Assembly (NCBI GenBank): GCA_900107365.1
Contig: FNPS01000002.1
Coordinates: forward strand, 620,001-684,000
Direction: 5' to 3'
Source: Flavobacterium aquidurense
GTDB taxonomy: Bacteria > Bacteroidota > Bacteroidia > Flavobacteriales > Flavobacteriaceae
DNA length: 64,000 bases
A model generated the notes under the pieces. It did not search any database. It was given only the letters and a program-made list of their open reading frames with translations, and was not told the DNA's origin. The position numbers and the translations under genes were made by a program. How positions within the stretch are numbered: position 1 is the first letter of the stretch; each line of letters begins with the position of its first letter. Positions 17,911 through 26,919 of the stretch are shown piece by piece.

Positions 17911-20148
17911 ATGATTTCCTTATACGCTGCTGCTGAAACTACACACCATTTGAGACCTTTAATTAGTGATTTGGGATTAATCCTGATCACTGCCGGAATT
18001 GCTGTATTACTTTTTAAAAAAATGAAACAGCCTTTGGTTTTAGGTTATTTGATTGCCGGTTTTTTAGCAGGAAACCATTTTGATTTTTTCCCTTCTATCA
18101 CCGAAATGAAAAGCGTTGAAGTTTGGGCTGAAATTGGTGTGATCATTTTGTTGTTTAGTTTGGGGCTCGAGTTTAGTTTTAAGAAATTAATGAAAGTTGG
18201 CGGCACGGCTTCAATTACGGCTATTACCCAAATTATTACCATGGTCATTATTGGTTATCTCGTCGGGCAATGGATGGGCTGGGCGTCTATGGATAGTATA
18301 TTTCTTGGCGTTATTTTATCTATCTCCTCTACTACTATCATTTTAAAGACCTTTGATGAATTGGGTGTTAAAGCCCAAAAGTTTGCCGGTATTGTTATCG
18401 GCTCTCTTATCGTTCAGGATATTGTTGCCATTTTAATGATGGTTTTACTTTCGACTATTGCGGTAAGTCAGCAATTTTCAGGAAGTGAGTTGATGATGTC
18501 TGTATTAAAGCTAATTTTCTTTTTGACCGTTTGGTTTTTAGGTGGTATATTTTTTATTCCTACCCTTCTTAAAAAAACAAAGCATTTATTAACGGATGAA
18601 ATGCTGCTGATTATTTCGTTAGCCTTATGTTTAATGATGGTAAGTTTTGCTTCGAATGTTGGTTTTTCACCGGCATTAGGCGCTTTCATCATGGGATCTA
18701 TTATTGCCGAAACTACCCAGGCGGAACATATTGAACATTTAATAAAACCCGTAAAAGATTTATTCGGGGCGATTTTCTTTGTATCTGTGGGAATGTTAAT
18801 TGACCCAAAAATGCTTTATACACATGCGCTTCCGGTTGCTATTTTAACGCTTGTTACTATTGTGGGACAATCTGTAAGTTCAACAATTGGCGCTTTATTG
18901 GCGGGACAACCCCTGAAACAATCCGTACAAACCGGAATGAGTTTGTCCCAAATTGGGGAATTCTCGTTTATCATTGCCACTTTAGGAATGACCTTAAACG
19001 TTACAAGTTCTTTCTTATATCCTGTGGTAGTAGCCGTTTCTGCTATAACCACATTTACAACGCCTTTTATGGTGAAATACGCCGTACCTTTTTCAAACTT
19101 TCTGGAACGTAAATTACCACGAAAATGGGTTAAAAACATTAACCGCTATAGTGTGAATGCGCAAGCCATAAAATCAGTCAGCATCTGGCAAAAAGTATTG
19201 AATGCTTATATTATGCAAATCGTTCTGCATACCATTATTATTGCTGCAGTAATTTTATTATCCTCAAAGTTTGTTGCACCGTTAGTAGCCGATACAAGAT
19301 TTGGAAATACATTGGCAGCTCTAATAACATTGATTGTCATTGCTCCTTTTTTATGGGCACTTTCACTGCGACGAATAGCAGATGATGAAGTAGAATTACT
19401 TTGGGAAGAACGTAAATATCGCGGCGCCCTATTGATGATGATATTAATTAGAATGGGATTAGGATTGTTTTTTATTGGTTTCTTACTGAATATTTTCTTC
19501 TCTCCATTAGTTGCTTTTGTTGCCCTGGTCATTGCCATTGCAGTTTATCAAATATTCCCGAAAAAACTAAATGAACAATACCATAGAATTGAAAGTCATT
19601 TTTTAAAAAATCTAAACGATCGGGAAAACAAAAAAATAGACAGACGTTATGCAAACTTAATGCCTTGGGACGGTCACATGTCGTTTTTTGATATTGGAAA
19701 AGAATCAAATTTGGCAGGAAAAACATTGGAAGAACTCCGTATTCGAGAGCAAATGGGAATTAATATTGCTTATATAAAACGAGGCGATGTTATGATCTCT
19801 ATCCCAACCAAAAATGAACGTTTGTTTCCTGGTGATGAAATATGTGTAATTGGTACCGATGCTCAGGTTACCGAGTTTACGAAATATTTAAATCAAAACG
19901 AAGTTGAAGCACCTGCATCCGTTGAAGAATCTCAAATTGTACTACGTCAGCTGGAAGTTTCCCAAGAAGAGTTTATTGATAAAAGTATTGGCCAATTTAG
20001 AGGAAAAACAGGCGGAATGGTGGTTGGAATTGAAAGAAACGGAAATCGAATCTTAAATCCGGAATCCAATATCATTTTAGGAAAAAATGATATTATCTGG
20101 GTTGTTGGAGACAAGAAAAGAATGAGTGAGTTGATGAAGAGAGCGTAG
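17911..20148 (+). CDS. CPA2-family cation:proton antiporter with two C-terminal TrkA-C (RCK-C) domains
   Basis: A 745-residue inner-membrane transporter of the KefB/KefC/GerN group that exchanges K+ or Na+ for H+. About 12 TM helices (residues 12-385) carry GYLIAGFLAGNHF, the Asp-containing VQDIVAILMMVL and SISSTTIILKTFDELG. Three to four further helices (about 430-545) are unusual. Two RCK-C domains (about 588-660 and 672-745) follow, with INIAYIKRGD and MVVGIERNG. There is no RCK-N Rossmann domain with GxGxxG, so it would not be regulated by NADH or glutathione in the KefC manner. Regulation by a small ligand at RCK-C is likely. Confidence 0.9.
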   Translation: MISLYAAAETTHHLRPLISDLGLILITAGIAVLLFKKMKQPLVLGYLIAGFLAGNHFDFFPSITEMKSVEVWAEIGVIILLFSLGLEFSFKKLMKVGGTASITAITQIITMVIIGYLVGQWMGWASMDSIFLGVILSISSTTIILKTFDELGVKAQKFAGIVIGSLIVQDIVAILMMVLLSTIAVSQQFSGSELMMSVLKLIFFLTVWFLGGIFFIPTLLKKTKHLLTDEMLLIISLALCLMMVSFASNVGFSPALGAFIMGSIIAETTQAEHIEHLIKPVKDLFGAIFFVSVGMLIDPKMLYTHALPVAILTLVTIVGQSVSSTIGALLAGQPLKQSVQTGMSLSQIGEFSFIIATLGMTLNVTSSFLYPVVVAVSAITTFTTPFMVKYAVPFSNFLERKLPRKWVKNINRYSVNAQAIKSVSIWQKVLNAYIMQIVLHTIIIAAVILLSSKFVAPLVADTRFGNTLAALITLIVIAPFLWALSLRRIADDEVELLWEERKYRGALLMMILIRMGLGLFFIGFLLNIFFSPLVAFVALVIAIAVYQIFPKKLNEQYHRIESHFLKNLNDRENKKIDRRYANLMPWDGHMSFFDIGKESNLAGKTLEELRIREQMGINIAYIKRGDVMISIPTKNERLFPGDEICVIGTDAQVTEFTKYLNQNEVEAPASVEESQIVLRQLEVSQEEFIDKSIGQFRGKTGGMVVGIERNGNRILNPESNIILGKNDIIWVVGDKKRMSELMKRA

Positions 20149-20151
20149 GAA

Positions 20152-20240
20152 AAGGTTCAAAGGTTCTGAGGTACTAAGGTTCTAAGGTTTTTACCTCTTT
20201 ACGAAATCTTAGAATCTCAGAACCTTAGTCCCTCAGCACC
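20152..20240. repeat. Intergenic inverted word repeat (AAGGTTCTAAGG type)
   Basis: The left half repeats AAGGTTCTGAGGTACTAAGG. The right half is its complement (CTTAGAATCTCAGAACCTTAG). It separates convergent genes and could act as a bidirectional transcription barrier. Confidence 0.75.
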
Positions 20241-20879
20241 TTACTTGTTCGGTTGCGGTGTCATACGCAAATACGGTTTTATTGGCGTGTGCCCTTTTGG
20301 GAATTTCGCCGGAATATCACTGTCAGGAACTGCCGGAGTAATAACTACATCTTCACCGTCTTTCCAGTTTGCCGGAGTTGCTACGCTGTAATTTGCTGTT
20401 AATTGCAAACTATCAATAACACGAAGCAATTCGTCAAAATTTCTCCCTGTTGAAGCTGGATACGTTAAAGTCAGTTTGATTTTTTTATCGGCACCAACGA
20501 CAAAAACAGAACGCACTGTAAATTTATCGCTTGCATTTGGATGCAGCATATCATATAAAGTGGCTATCTTTTTATCTTCATCAGCAATTATCGGGAAATT
20601 AACGGTTGTGTTTTGAGTTTCGTTAATGTCTTTAATCCACTCTTTGTGTGACTCTAAACCATCAACACTCAAAGCGATAACTTTTGTATTTCTTTTAGTA
20701 AATTCCGGAAGATAATTAGCTACTGTTCCCAATTCTGTTGTACAAACAGGAGTAAAATCTGATGGATGCGAAAATAAAACTCCCCATGAATCTCCTAACC
20801 ATTCATGAAAATTGATCGGTCCTTCTGTGGTTTCTGCATGAAAATCCGGAGCTATATCGCCTAATCTTAATGTTGACAT
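20241..20879 (-). CDS. 1-Cys peroxiredoxin (Prx6 type)
   Basis: A 212-residue thiol peroxidase reducing H2O2 and organic hydroperoxides. The active site SHPSDFTPVCTTELG contains the peroxidatic Cys near residue 46. This is the only Cys in the protein, so no resolving Cys exists within the chain. The long C-terminal part (WKDGEDVVITPAVPDSDIPAKFP and PYLRMTPQP) is typical of Prx6. It is cytoplasmic and has no signal peptide. The reductant is not encoded nearby. Confidence 0.94.
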   Translation of the reverse strand: MSTLRLGDIAPDFHAETTEGPINFHEWLGDSWGVLFSHPSDFTPVCTTELGTVANYLPEFTKRNTKVIALSVDGLESHKEWIKDINETQNTTVNFPIIADEDKKIATLYDMLHPNASDKFTVRSVFVVGADKKIKLTLTYPASTGRNFDELLRVIDSLQLTANYSVATPANWKDGEDVVITPAVPDSDIPAKFPKGHTPIKPYLRMTPQPNK

Positions 20880-20988
20880 AATTATATTTTTTTAGTTCCT
20901 CTAAAATTACTAAAAAATATAATTAAAAAAACTAAACTCTACTTTTTCTATCAATTTTATTCTAATCTACTTAAATAGCTTAAACATC

Positions 20989-21900
20989 TTAGATAAAACT
21001 AACAATAAAATACCAGATAGCAAGCGTTATAAAAGAAATTGGAATACCGAAACCAATCATCATACTGCTTAATTTTGGTTTTAAGCCATAAGTCGAAGCT
21101 AGTATGGCACCAGTAATCATGGGTGCCATTGCAATTTCTATTATCGTAATTTTAATGGCTTCAGAATGCTGCTTGAAAATGAAAACATACAAAACCATAA
21201 TAATGAATGGCGTCACGATAAGTCTGAAGAAAAGACCCAATCGTAAAAATCGCCAATGCTGACTTCTTCTATCAAAATTTAATTGCAACCCAACAGAAAA
21301 CAGCGCCAAGGGCGTAACCAGACTTCCTACTTTCAACAATACAGATTGAAGATTTAGATCTAAATCATAATTAAAAACATTCAAAGAGCAGGCTACTACA
21401 AACGTAATGAAAGGCGGAAATAGAATTACTTTCTTCAAAATACTCCACGCATCCGGGCTGCCTTTAGAATAAAATGCTGCCACAAATACACCCAAAGTCG
21501 AAACTACAACAAAGGTTCCGGGCTGATCTACCAAAATGGCTGTTTCTAAACCTTTTTTACCAAATAAAGCTTCCACTATAGGATATCCTAAAAAAGAGGA
21601 ATTACTCAAGCCGGCGGTCAGGACCAAACAACCAATTAATTTATTTGACCAGCCCAATCGTCGCCCCAAAAAATGAAAGAATACAAATGCCAGGAAAAAA
21701 CTAATCCATCCCGCTCCTATTGGAAACAATAAATCATTGTTCCATTTTATTTTAGGAATATGATATAAAGTGATAGCTGGTAAGCATACATAAATGACAA
21801 TTTTATTAATGCTTTTATAGATATGAGTTGGAAATCGCTTTACCTTTTGCAAAAGCAATCCTAAAAACAAGAAGAAGAATATCTGAATAAAGTTGTTCAT
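20989..21900 (-). CDS. AEC-family transporter (auxin efflux carrier-like permease)
   Basis: A 303-residue inner-membrane protein with about 10 TM helices in two inverted halves. Conserved family features are VCLPAITLYHI in the first half and GLSNSSFLGYPIVEALFGKKGL before the cross-over helix. AEC proteins export small organic anions; the substrate is unknown. The frame extends to a TTG at 21918, but that TTG is the end of a TATTTTTG promoter box, so ATG 21900 (MNNFIQIFF) is chosen. Confidence 0.88.
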   Translation of the reverse strand: MNNFIQIFFFLFLGLLLQKVKRFPTHIYKSINKIVIYVCLPAITLYHIPKIKWNNDLLFPIGAGWISFFLAFVFFHFLGRRLGWSNKLIGCLVLTAGLSNSSFLGYPIVEALFGKKGLETAILVDQPGTFVVVSTLGVFVAAFYSKGSPDAWSILKKVILFPPFITFVVACSLNVFNYDLDLNLQSVLLKVGSLVTPLALFSVGLQLNFDRRSQHWRFLRLGLFFRLIVTPFIIMVLYVFIFKQHSEAIKITIIEIAMAPMITGAILASTYGLKPKLSSMMIGFGIPISFITLAIWYFIVSFI

Positions 21901-21915
21901 ATCGTAGGTTCCCGA

Positions 21916-21923
21916 CAAAAATA
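21916..21923 (-). promoter_or_regulatory. -7 box TATTTTTG of the AEC transporter gene
   Basis: Exact TAnnTTTG match on the minus strand, 15 nt upstream of ATG 21900, implying a very short leader. Confidence 0.6.
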
Positions 21924-21932
21924 GGAATTTAT

Positions 21933-22100
21933 AGTTTAGTAATTAGTGCTTAGTCGTTAGTAATTAGTCGTTAGTTCGTAGTGCCTAGTTGTTAGTGTAA
22001 TTGTTTTAAAGATAATTTTACTAAAATCCCTAGATGATTACTTATTTACCAAAACTAATTACTAAGAACTAAGAACTAAAGACTAAGAACTAGGAACTAA
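21933..22100. repeat. Intergenic inverted word repeat (GTTAGTAATTAG type)
   Basis: The left arm repeats AGTAATTAGTGCTTAGTCGTT. The right arm repeats the complement (ACTAATTACTAAGAACTAAG). About 70 nt of unrelated sequence lies between. It sits between divergent AEC and Rrf2 genes. Confidence 0.75.
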
Positions 22101-22139
22101 AAAACCGTTAAAATATTTTTTTTGTTCAATAAAACACTT

Positions 22140-22147
22140 TACATTTG
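22140..22147 (+). promoter_or_regulatory. -7 box TACATTTG of the Rrf2 regulator gene
   Basis: Exact match with TTTG at 22121-22124 upstream. Transcription should start near 22151, which excludes the in-frame TTG at 22122. Confidence 0.65.
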
Positions 22148-22166
22148 TAACATATTTTATTACAGT

Positions 22167-22574
22167 ATGATTTCAGGTAAATTTGCCATAACGATTCACA
22201 TTCTTACTTTGCTCACCAAATATCCAAATGATTATTTATCATCTGAATATATTGCGGGAAGTATTAACCTAAATGCTGTTTTGGTAAGAAAAGAAATTGC
22301 CAATTTAAAAGCACATCATATTGTAGAAAGCAAAGAAGGCAAAAATGGCGGAACGAAATTAACTGTAGACCCGACGAATCTAACTTTGAAAGAAATATTT
22401 GAAATGACATTTGAAAGTATTAATTTAGGGTATGCCAAAAATCAACCTAATCCGGATTGCCCGGTTGGAAAAAAAATAAATCAAAATTTAACCGCTTTAT
22501 ATGCGGATATGAATCAGAAAGTTAGTTTACAATTAGAAGGAATTTCTTTAGAAGATTTTTCGAATCAGTTCTAA
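22167..22574 (+). CDS. Rrf2-family transcriptional regulator (YwnA-like)
   Basis: A 135-residue winged-helix regulator starting MISGKFAITIHILTLL. The recognition helix region is YIAGSINLNAVLVRKEIANLKAHHIVES, followed by the wing GKNGGTKLTVDP. Only one Cys is present (PDCPVG), so it lacks the three-Cys Fe-S ligand set of IscR/NsrR. A redox-sensing single Cys is possible. The gene 56 nt downstream encodes an NAD(P)-binding protein, a common Rrf2 neighbour and likely target. Confidence 0.88.
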   Translation: MISGKFAITIHILTLLTKYPNDYLSSEYIAGSINLNAVLVRKEIANLKAHHIVESKEGKNGGTKLTVDPTNLTLKEIFEMTFESINLGYAKNQPNPDCPVGKKINQNLTALYADMNQKVSLQLEGISLEDFSNQF

Positions 22575-22630
22575 GCTATTTTTTTACATAAAACTGTAAC
22601 ATTTTTTATTACTCATTAAAATTATATATT

Positions 22631-23272
22631 ATGAAAATCGCACTTATTGGAGCAACAGGATTTGTAGGCTCAGCCATTTTAAACGAATTGACAAGCAGAA
22701 ATCATGAAATTACTGCTATTGCAAGAACACCAAAAGAAACTGCAAATGTAAATTGGGTAGCCGCTGATATTTTTAATTCAGATGCATTAGCCGAAATCTT
22801 AAAAGGAAATGATGTTATTATTAGTGCTTACAACGCTGGCTGGACCAATCCAAACATTTATGACGATTTTATCGCCGGTTCAAAATCTGTTCAGGAAGCG
22901 GTAAAAAAATCAGGGGTGAAACGCTTCATTGTAATTGGCGGCGGTGGAAGTTTGTTTGTTGCACCAGGTTTACAAGCGGTAGACACACCGGACTTCCCTA
23001 AAGAATATTATGTTGCTGCGACTGGAGCACGTGATTACCTCAACATTATTAAAGAAGAAAAAGAACTGGATTGGGCATTTTTCAGTCCGGCTTTCGAAAT
23101 GCACCAAGGTATTACAACCGGAAGAACAGGAAAATACCGTTTAGGATTGGAAAATCCAGTTTTCAACGAAGAACAAAGAAGTATTTTATCTGTAGAAGAT
23201 TTGGCAGTTGTAATTGCTGATGAAGCAGAAACTCCAAAACACCATCAGGTAAGATTTACCGCAGCTTATTAA
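22631..23272 (+). CDS. NAD(P)H-binding epimerase-like protein (NmrA/YwnB type)
   Basis: A 213-residue single-domain Rossmann protein. The dinucleotide motif GATGFVGSAIL is at residues 7-17 and VIGGGGSLFVAPG near 102. No YxxxK catalytic pair is obvious, as in atypical SDRs that bind NAD(P)H and act as flavin reductases or redox sensors. Its position right after an Rrf2 regulator suggests induction by oxidative or electrophile stress (inference). Confidence 0.85.
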   Translation: MKIALIGATGFVGSAILNELTSRNHEITAIARTPKETANVNWVAADIFNSDALAEILKGNDVIISAYNAGWTNPNIYDDFIAGSKSVQEAVKKSGVKRFIVIGGGGSLFVAPGLQAVDTPDFPKEYYVAATGARDYLNIIKEEKELDWAFFSPAFEMHQGITTGRTGKYRLGLENPVFNEEQRSILSVEDLAVVIADEAETPKHHQVRFTAAY

Positions 23273-23328
23273 ACACGAATTTCACTAATTAGCACTAATT
23301 AATTTGTGTAAATTAGTGAAATTCGTGT
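23273..23328. repeat. Perfect 18-bp inverted repeat
   Basis: ACACGAATTTCACTAATT (23273-23290) is mirrored exactly at 23311-23328. It begins immediately after the stop codon of the preceding gene. Confidence 0.85.
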
Positions 23329-23337
23329 TACATCTCA

Positions 23338-23378
23338 AAACAGTTTCAAAGAAAATCCTTTTTTGAAACTGTTTTTGT
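23338..23378 (+). terminator. Intrinsic terminator before meaB
   Basis: AACAGTTTCAAA pairs with TTTGAAACTGTT and is followed by a T-rich tail. Confidence 0.8.
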
Positions 23379-23411
23379 TTTCTGTACTTTTACAATACCA
23401 AAAAAAGTATT

Positions 23412-24509
23412 TTGTCAAGTCCAAAAAAACCATCTAGCAGTTTACAAGAAAAAGCCGGTATTTCACCTCCTGAAATTATCAATGTATCGGCTATTACTCA
23501 AATTCAAAAAAACAGGCGACAACAACCTTCTTCAGAAGAATTAATTGCTGGAATACTGGATGGAAACAGAACTGCTTTGAGCCGTGCCATAACTTTGGTC
23601 GAAAGTACCAATCCCGAACATACTGAAAAAGCAAATGAAGTTATTAAAGGATGTTTGCCAAACGCTAATAAATCTATCAGAATTGGAATTACAGGCGTTC
23701 CCGGTGTTGGAAAAAGCACTTTTATTGAAGCTTTTGGAAGTTTCCTGACGCAACTTGGAAAAAAAGTTGCCGTATTGGCCGTTGATCCGAGCAGTTCGCT
23801 TTCGCATGGAAGTATTTTAGGGGATAAAACCCGTATGGAAGAATTGGTAAAAGATGAAAATGCTTTTATCAGGCCAAGTGCTTCCGGAGATACTTTAGGG
23901 GGCGTGGCGAGAAAAACCCGAGAATCGATTATTTTGTGCGAAGCTGCAGGTTATGACACTATCATTATCGAAACTGTTGGTGTCGGACAAAGTGAAACTG
24001 CTGTTCATAGTATGGTGGACTTTTTTTTATTACTAAAAATTTCCGGCGCCGGCGATGAACTTCAGGGCATTAAACGTGGTATCATGGAAATGGCAGATGC
24101 GATTGTCATCAACAAAGCCGATGGCGATAATATTAAAAAAGCCAATCAGGCGAAACTGGAATTCAATCGCGCTTTGCATTTATTTCCTCCCAAAAAATCA
24201 AACTGGCAGCCAAAAGTTACCACTTGCAGTGCTATTACAAAAGAAGGAGTTTCTGAAATTTGGGATACCATTTCGTCTTATTTTGAAATGACCAATGAAA
24301 CGGGTTTCTTTTCCGAAAAACGAAAAGAACAGAATCATTTTTGGATGATGGAAACCATCAACGAACAATTGAAACTGAACTTCTACAATCAGCCCGAAAT
24401 TATTTCGCAATTAGAGCAAAACAAAAAAGCAGTGCAAAATGATGAAATTTCACCTTTTGCAGCTGCTCAGCTTTTATTAAAATTATATTTTAATAAAGGT
24501 TCAAAGTAG
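23412..24509 (+). CDS. meaB: Methylmalonyl-CoA mutase-associated GTPase MeaB
   Basis: A 365-residue G3E-family GTPase that gates cofactor loading and protects B12-dependent methylmalonyl-CoA mutase. Walker A is GVPGVGKSTFIE (near residue 97), then DPSSSLSHGSILGDKTRM, RPSASGDTLGGVARKTRE, ETVGVGQSE and NKADGDN (guanine specificity). No suitable ATG exists at the N-terminus, so the start is taken as TTG 23412. A TACTTTTA box at 23385 may be the promoter. The mutase genes themselves are not adjacent; one begins at 63491. Confidence 0.93.
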   Translation: MSSPKKPSSSLQEKAGISPPEIINVSAITQIQKNRRQQPSSEELIAGILDGNRTALSRAITLVESTNPEHTEKANEVIKGCLPNANKSIRIGITGVPGVGKSTFIEAFGSFLTQLGKKVAVLAVDPSSSLSHGSILGDKTRMEELVKDENAFIRPSASGDTLGGVARKTRESIILCEAAGYDTIIIETVGVGQSETAVHSMVDFFLLLKISGAGDELQGIKRGIMEMADAIVINKADGDNIKKANQAKLEFNRALHLFPPKKSNWQPKVTTCSAITKEGVSEIWDTISSYFEMTNETGFFSEKRKEQNHFWMMETINEQLKLNFYNQPEIISQLEQNKKAVQNDEISPFAAAQLLLKLYFNKGSK

Positions 24510-24569
24510 CAAAGGTTCAAAGGTACAGAGGAAAAACCTTTGTCGCTTTGAACCTTTGTTCCTTTGCAC
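24510..24569. repeat. Intergenic inverted word repeat (AAAGGTTCAAAGG type)
   Basis: GCAAAGGTTCAAAGGTAC is mirrored by GCTTTGAACCTTTG. It lies between the convergent meaB and LTA-synthase-like genes, and the words begin inside the last codons of meaB. Confidence 0.7.
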
Positions 24570-26507
24570 CTATTTAGTTCCTCTCAACTTGTATTTATTT
24601 TCCTTGTACAAATTTCCTGCTGTAATTACATGCGCTAAAGCATCTTTAGCTAATTCTTCATTTAATTTAACCGGAATTAAAGTCGTATCATTTTTGATTT
24701 CAAACTGTAGTGGTTTCAAATTGGGTTGCATAATCACAACTTGATTTTCGACTCTGAACGCGTTGATATCATTAAACTGCATAATTGATCTTCCTTGTAT
24801 TTTGGCATCTAACTTATTTAAGTTTCTACCCACCATTGGCGTTTCAAAAGGGATTCCTAAATAGCCTAATAACGTTGGCGGAATATCAATCTGACTAGCC
24901 AAATTGCTGTAAACAGTACCTTTCTTCACTCCTGGCCCCAATATTAAAGCCGGAATATGGAATTTGTTAATTGGCACTAAATTTTTACCGTATGTTCTTG
25001 TGTTATGATCAGCAATAACGATGAAAATAGTGTTTTTAAAATACGCTTCTTTTTTAGCCATTTCGAAGAATTTCCCTATAGAGAAATCGGCATATTTCAT
25101 CGCATTATTTACAGTTGCAGGTTTCTTATCAAAAGGTTTGATTCTTCCTGCCGGATATTCAAAAGGTTCATGATTTGAAGTTGAAAACATTAAAGAAAAG
25201 AAAGGTTTATCTCCTTTTGCCTTAAAATAACTATTTGCTTTGGTAACCAAATCTTCATCTGAATAACCCCAGGTTCCTTTGAAAGCATATTTGTTTCCGT
25301 CTGATTCAAAATCTTCCTGATCTACAATATCCTGAAACCCATTTCCGTTGAAAAATGAGGCCATGTTATCAAAATTTGCCATTCCACCATAAATAAAACT
25401 AGTGTCATACCCCTTTTGTTTTAAGGCATCAGCCAAAGTAAAAAACCCTTGTTGTGAGTTTCCTAATTTTACGACACTTTCTGAAGGCGAAGGCAAAAAT
25501 CCGGTTACAACCGCTTCAATTCCGCGAACGCTTCTTGTTCCGGTGCAATATAGATTAGTAAACAATAAACCTTCTTTTGATAATTTATCAAACTCTGGCG
25601 TTAATGGTTTTCCGCCTAAAATTCCAACATACTCTGCTCCTAAACTTTCTTGTAAAAAGATAACCAAATTATAAGGTTTCTTATTAACAGAGTCCGGCTG
25701 CTGTACATGCAAAAACGGAATTTCAGCATCTGTAAAATCATTTGGTCCGGTAATCATGTATTTTTTCACACGAGCAATGGCTTCGGCTTCATCCATTTTT
25801 CCATACATCTTCGTGTTTCCTTCATTTTTTATAGAATACGCTGCAAAAGCAACAGTATAAAATGAATTCAATCCCAAAGTATTCGTCAGTTGATCTGTAG
25901 AGAAAACAGCATTGCTTGCATTAATTGGTCGCTTTGAGGTAAGGCTTGAACGTGCTCCAAAAAACAATAAAAACGCTAATAATGGAAAAACCATTAATTT
26001 GAATTTATAATCAGCAAGTGAAGTATAGAAATATTTTTTCCCTTTTTTGAAAGCAAAATAAATAACAGCTCCCAAAATCAGGAAAGTAACAATAATCGAA
26101 GTCAGGTAACTTTTTAAAAGCATTCCAACAACTTCCTTAGGGTAAATCAGATAATCTAAGAAAATTTTATTCGGACGTGTGTCGTATTGTTTTACAAAAT
26201 CCGGAGAAGCTAATTCTACAAACAGAATCAAAAACAGAAATAAGAAACTATAAATCACAAGGAATTTATTAGTAAACTTTAACCATTTATTCGGCAAAAA
26301 AGTAATTAAAACGGCCGGAAGAAAAGACAAATAACATAATAAAATCAAATCCATTCGAAGACCGATTGGAAAAATGTACCAGAAATTTGGTGTTTCTACA
26401 ACCCTGTCTTTAAAAATAAAAAATAAAAATAGTCGACTTAAAGTAGTAATTAGCAATCCGATTGCTATAAAATTGAAAATGGGTTTTAAAAAACTTAATT
26501 TTTTCAT
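24570..26507 (-). CDS. LTA-synthase/phosphoglycerol-transferase-like membrane sulfatase-fold enzyme
   Basis: A 645-residue protein with five N-terminal TM helices (within residues 1-190) and a large periplasmic sulfatase/alkaline-phosphatase-fold domain. Active-site features include LVIFLQESLGAEY (metal-binding Glu), CTGTRSVRGIEAV with the nucleophile Thr near residue 320, and VIADHNTRTYG (metal His). This is the architecture of lipoteichoic acid synthase and of OpgB-type phosphoglycerol transferases. Bacteroidota have no LTA, so it probably moves phosphoglycerol or phosphoethanolamine onto an envelope glycan or lipid. Confidence 0.88.
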   Translation of the reverse strand: MKKLSFLKPIFNFIAIGLLITTLSRLFLFFIFKDRVVETPNFWYIFPIGLRMDLILLCYLSFLPAVLITFLPNKWLKFTNKFLVIYSFLFLFLILFVELASPDFVKQYDTRPNKIFLDYLIYPKEVVGMLLKSYLTSIIVTFLILGAVIYFAFKKGKKYFYTSLADYKFKLMVFPLLAFLLFFGARSSLTSKRPINASNAVFSTDQLTNTLGLNSFYTVAFAAYSIKNEGNTKMYGKMDEAEAIARVKKYMITGPNDFTDAEIPFLHVQQPDSVNKKPYNLVIFLQESLGAEYVGILGGKPLTPEFDKLSKEGLLFTNLYCTGTRSVRGIEAVVTGFLPSPSESVVKLGNSQQGFFTLADALKQKGYDTSFIYGGMANFDNMASFFNGNGFQDIVDQEDFESDGNKYAFKGTWGYSDEDLVTKANSYFKAKGDKPFFSLMFSTSNHEPFEYPAGRIKPFDKKPATVNNAMKYADFSIGKFFEMAKKEAYFKNTIFIVIADHNTRTYGKNLVPINKFHIPALILGPGVKKGTVYSNLASQIDIPPTLLGYLGIPFETPMVGRNLNKLDAKIQGRSIMQFNDINAFRVENQVVIMQPNLKPLQFEIKNDTTLIPVKLNEELAKDALAHVITAGNLYKENKYKLRGTK

Positions 26508-26547
26508 TAGAAAGATTTAGAACGTAAAAAACAACTTGAAAAATTAA

Positions 26548-26575
26548 GTAAAGACGCACTGCAGTGCATCTTTAC
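26548..26575. repeat. 28-bp palindrome around ACTGCAGT
   Basis: Near-perfect palindrome with core GACGCACTGCAGTGCATC and arms GTAAA/TTTAC. It overlaps the stop codon of the small acidic gene and sits before the next gene. Related imperfect palindromes occur at about 32287 and 32485 (GCACTGCTGTGCGCCTCTAC). Confidence 0.75.
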
Positions 26576-26799
26576 TCTTCGTAACGATTTATTTCGCGAT
26601 CATAAAATTCATTCGCTTTTTCAATCAAACCTTCCATTTCTGCATTTAATTCAGCTTCATCAAGATCTTCTGCTTCTTCTAAAAACTCTACCTCATCATC
26701 TTTTAGATTGATGATAAATCTTGGGTAATCAAGGTGAACGATAAAAATATCATCTGGAAAATCAGTATTGTCTCCGAGTAAAAATTTAGGTAATTCCAT
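26572..26799 (-). CDS. Small acidic protein of unknown function
   Basis: A 75-residue very acidic protein (EFLEEAEDLDEAELNAEMEGL). The N-terminal half is beta-like (DIFIVHLDYPRFIINL) and the C-terminal half is helical. It has no signal or Cys. It keeps a coherent frame with Flavobacterium-like codon use and is probably real. The function is not recognised. Confidence 0.7.
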   Translation of the reverse strand: MELPKFLLGDNTDFPDDIFIVHLDYPRFIINLKDDEVEFLEEAEDLDEAELNAEMEGLIEKANEFYDREINRYEE

Positions 26800-26826
26800 T
26801 TTATTTTTTTTTGTTTATATTTTTTT

Positions 26827-26906
26827 TTGCCACAGTTCTTCAGATTTAAAAAAGCAAATTAAAAGTTGACAATAATCTTTTTAATCGGTTAAATCTGGGG
26901 CTGTTT
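26827..26906. repeat. Imperfect inverted repeat (GCCACAG...AGATTTAA type)
   Basis: GCCACAGTTCTTCAGATTTAA faces TTAAATCTGGGGC across a 40-nt centre. Vocabulary is close to that of 11689 and 55347. Confidence 0.5.
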
Positions 26907-26919
26907 TATTTTTTCAAAT

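Noticed and set aside
18816..19538. Minus-strand frames inside the antiporter gene
   Set aside because: They mirror a hydrophobic plus-strand gene, and composition fits antisense shadows rather than real proteins.
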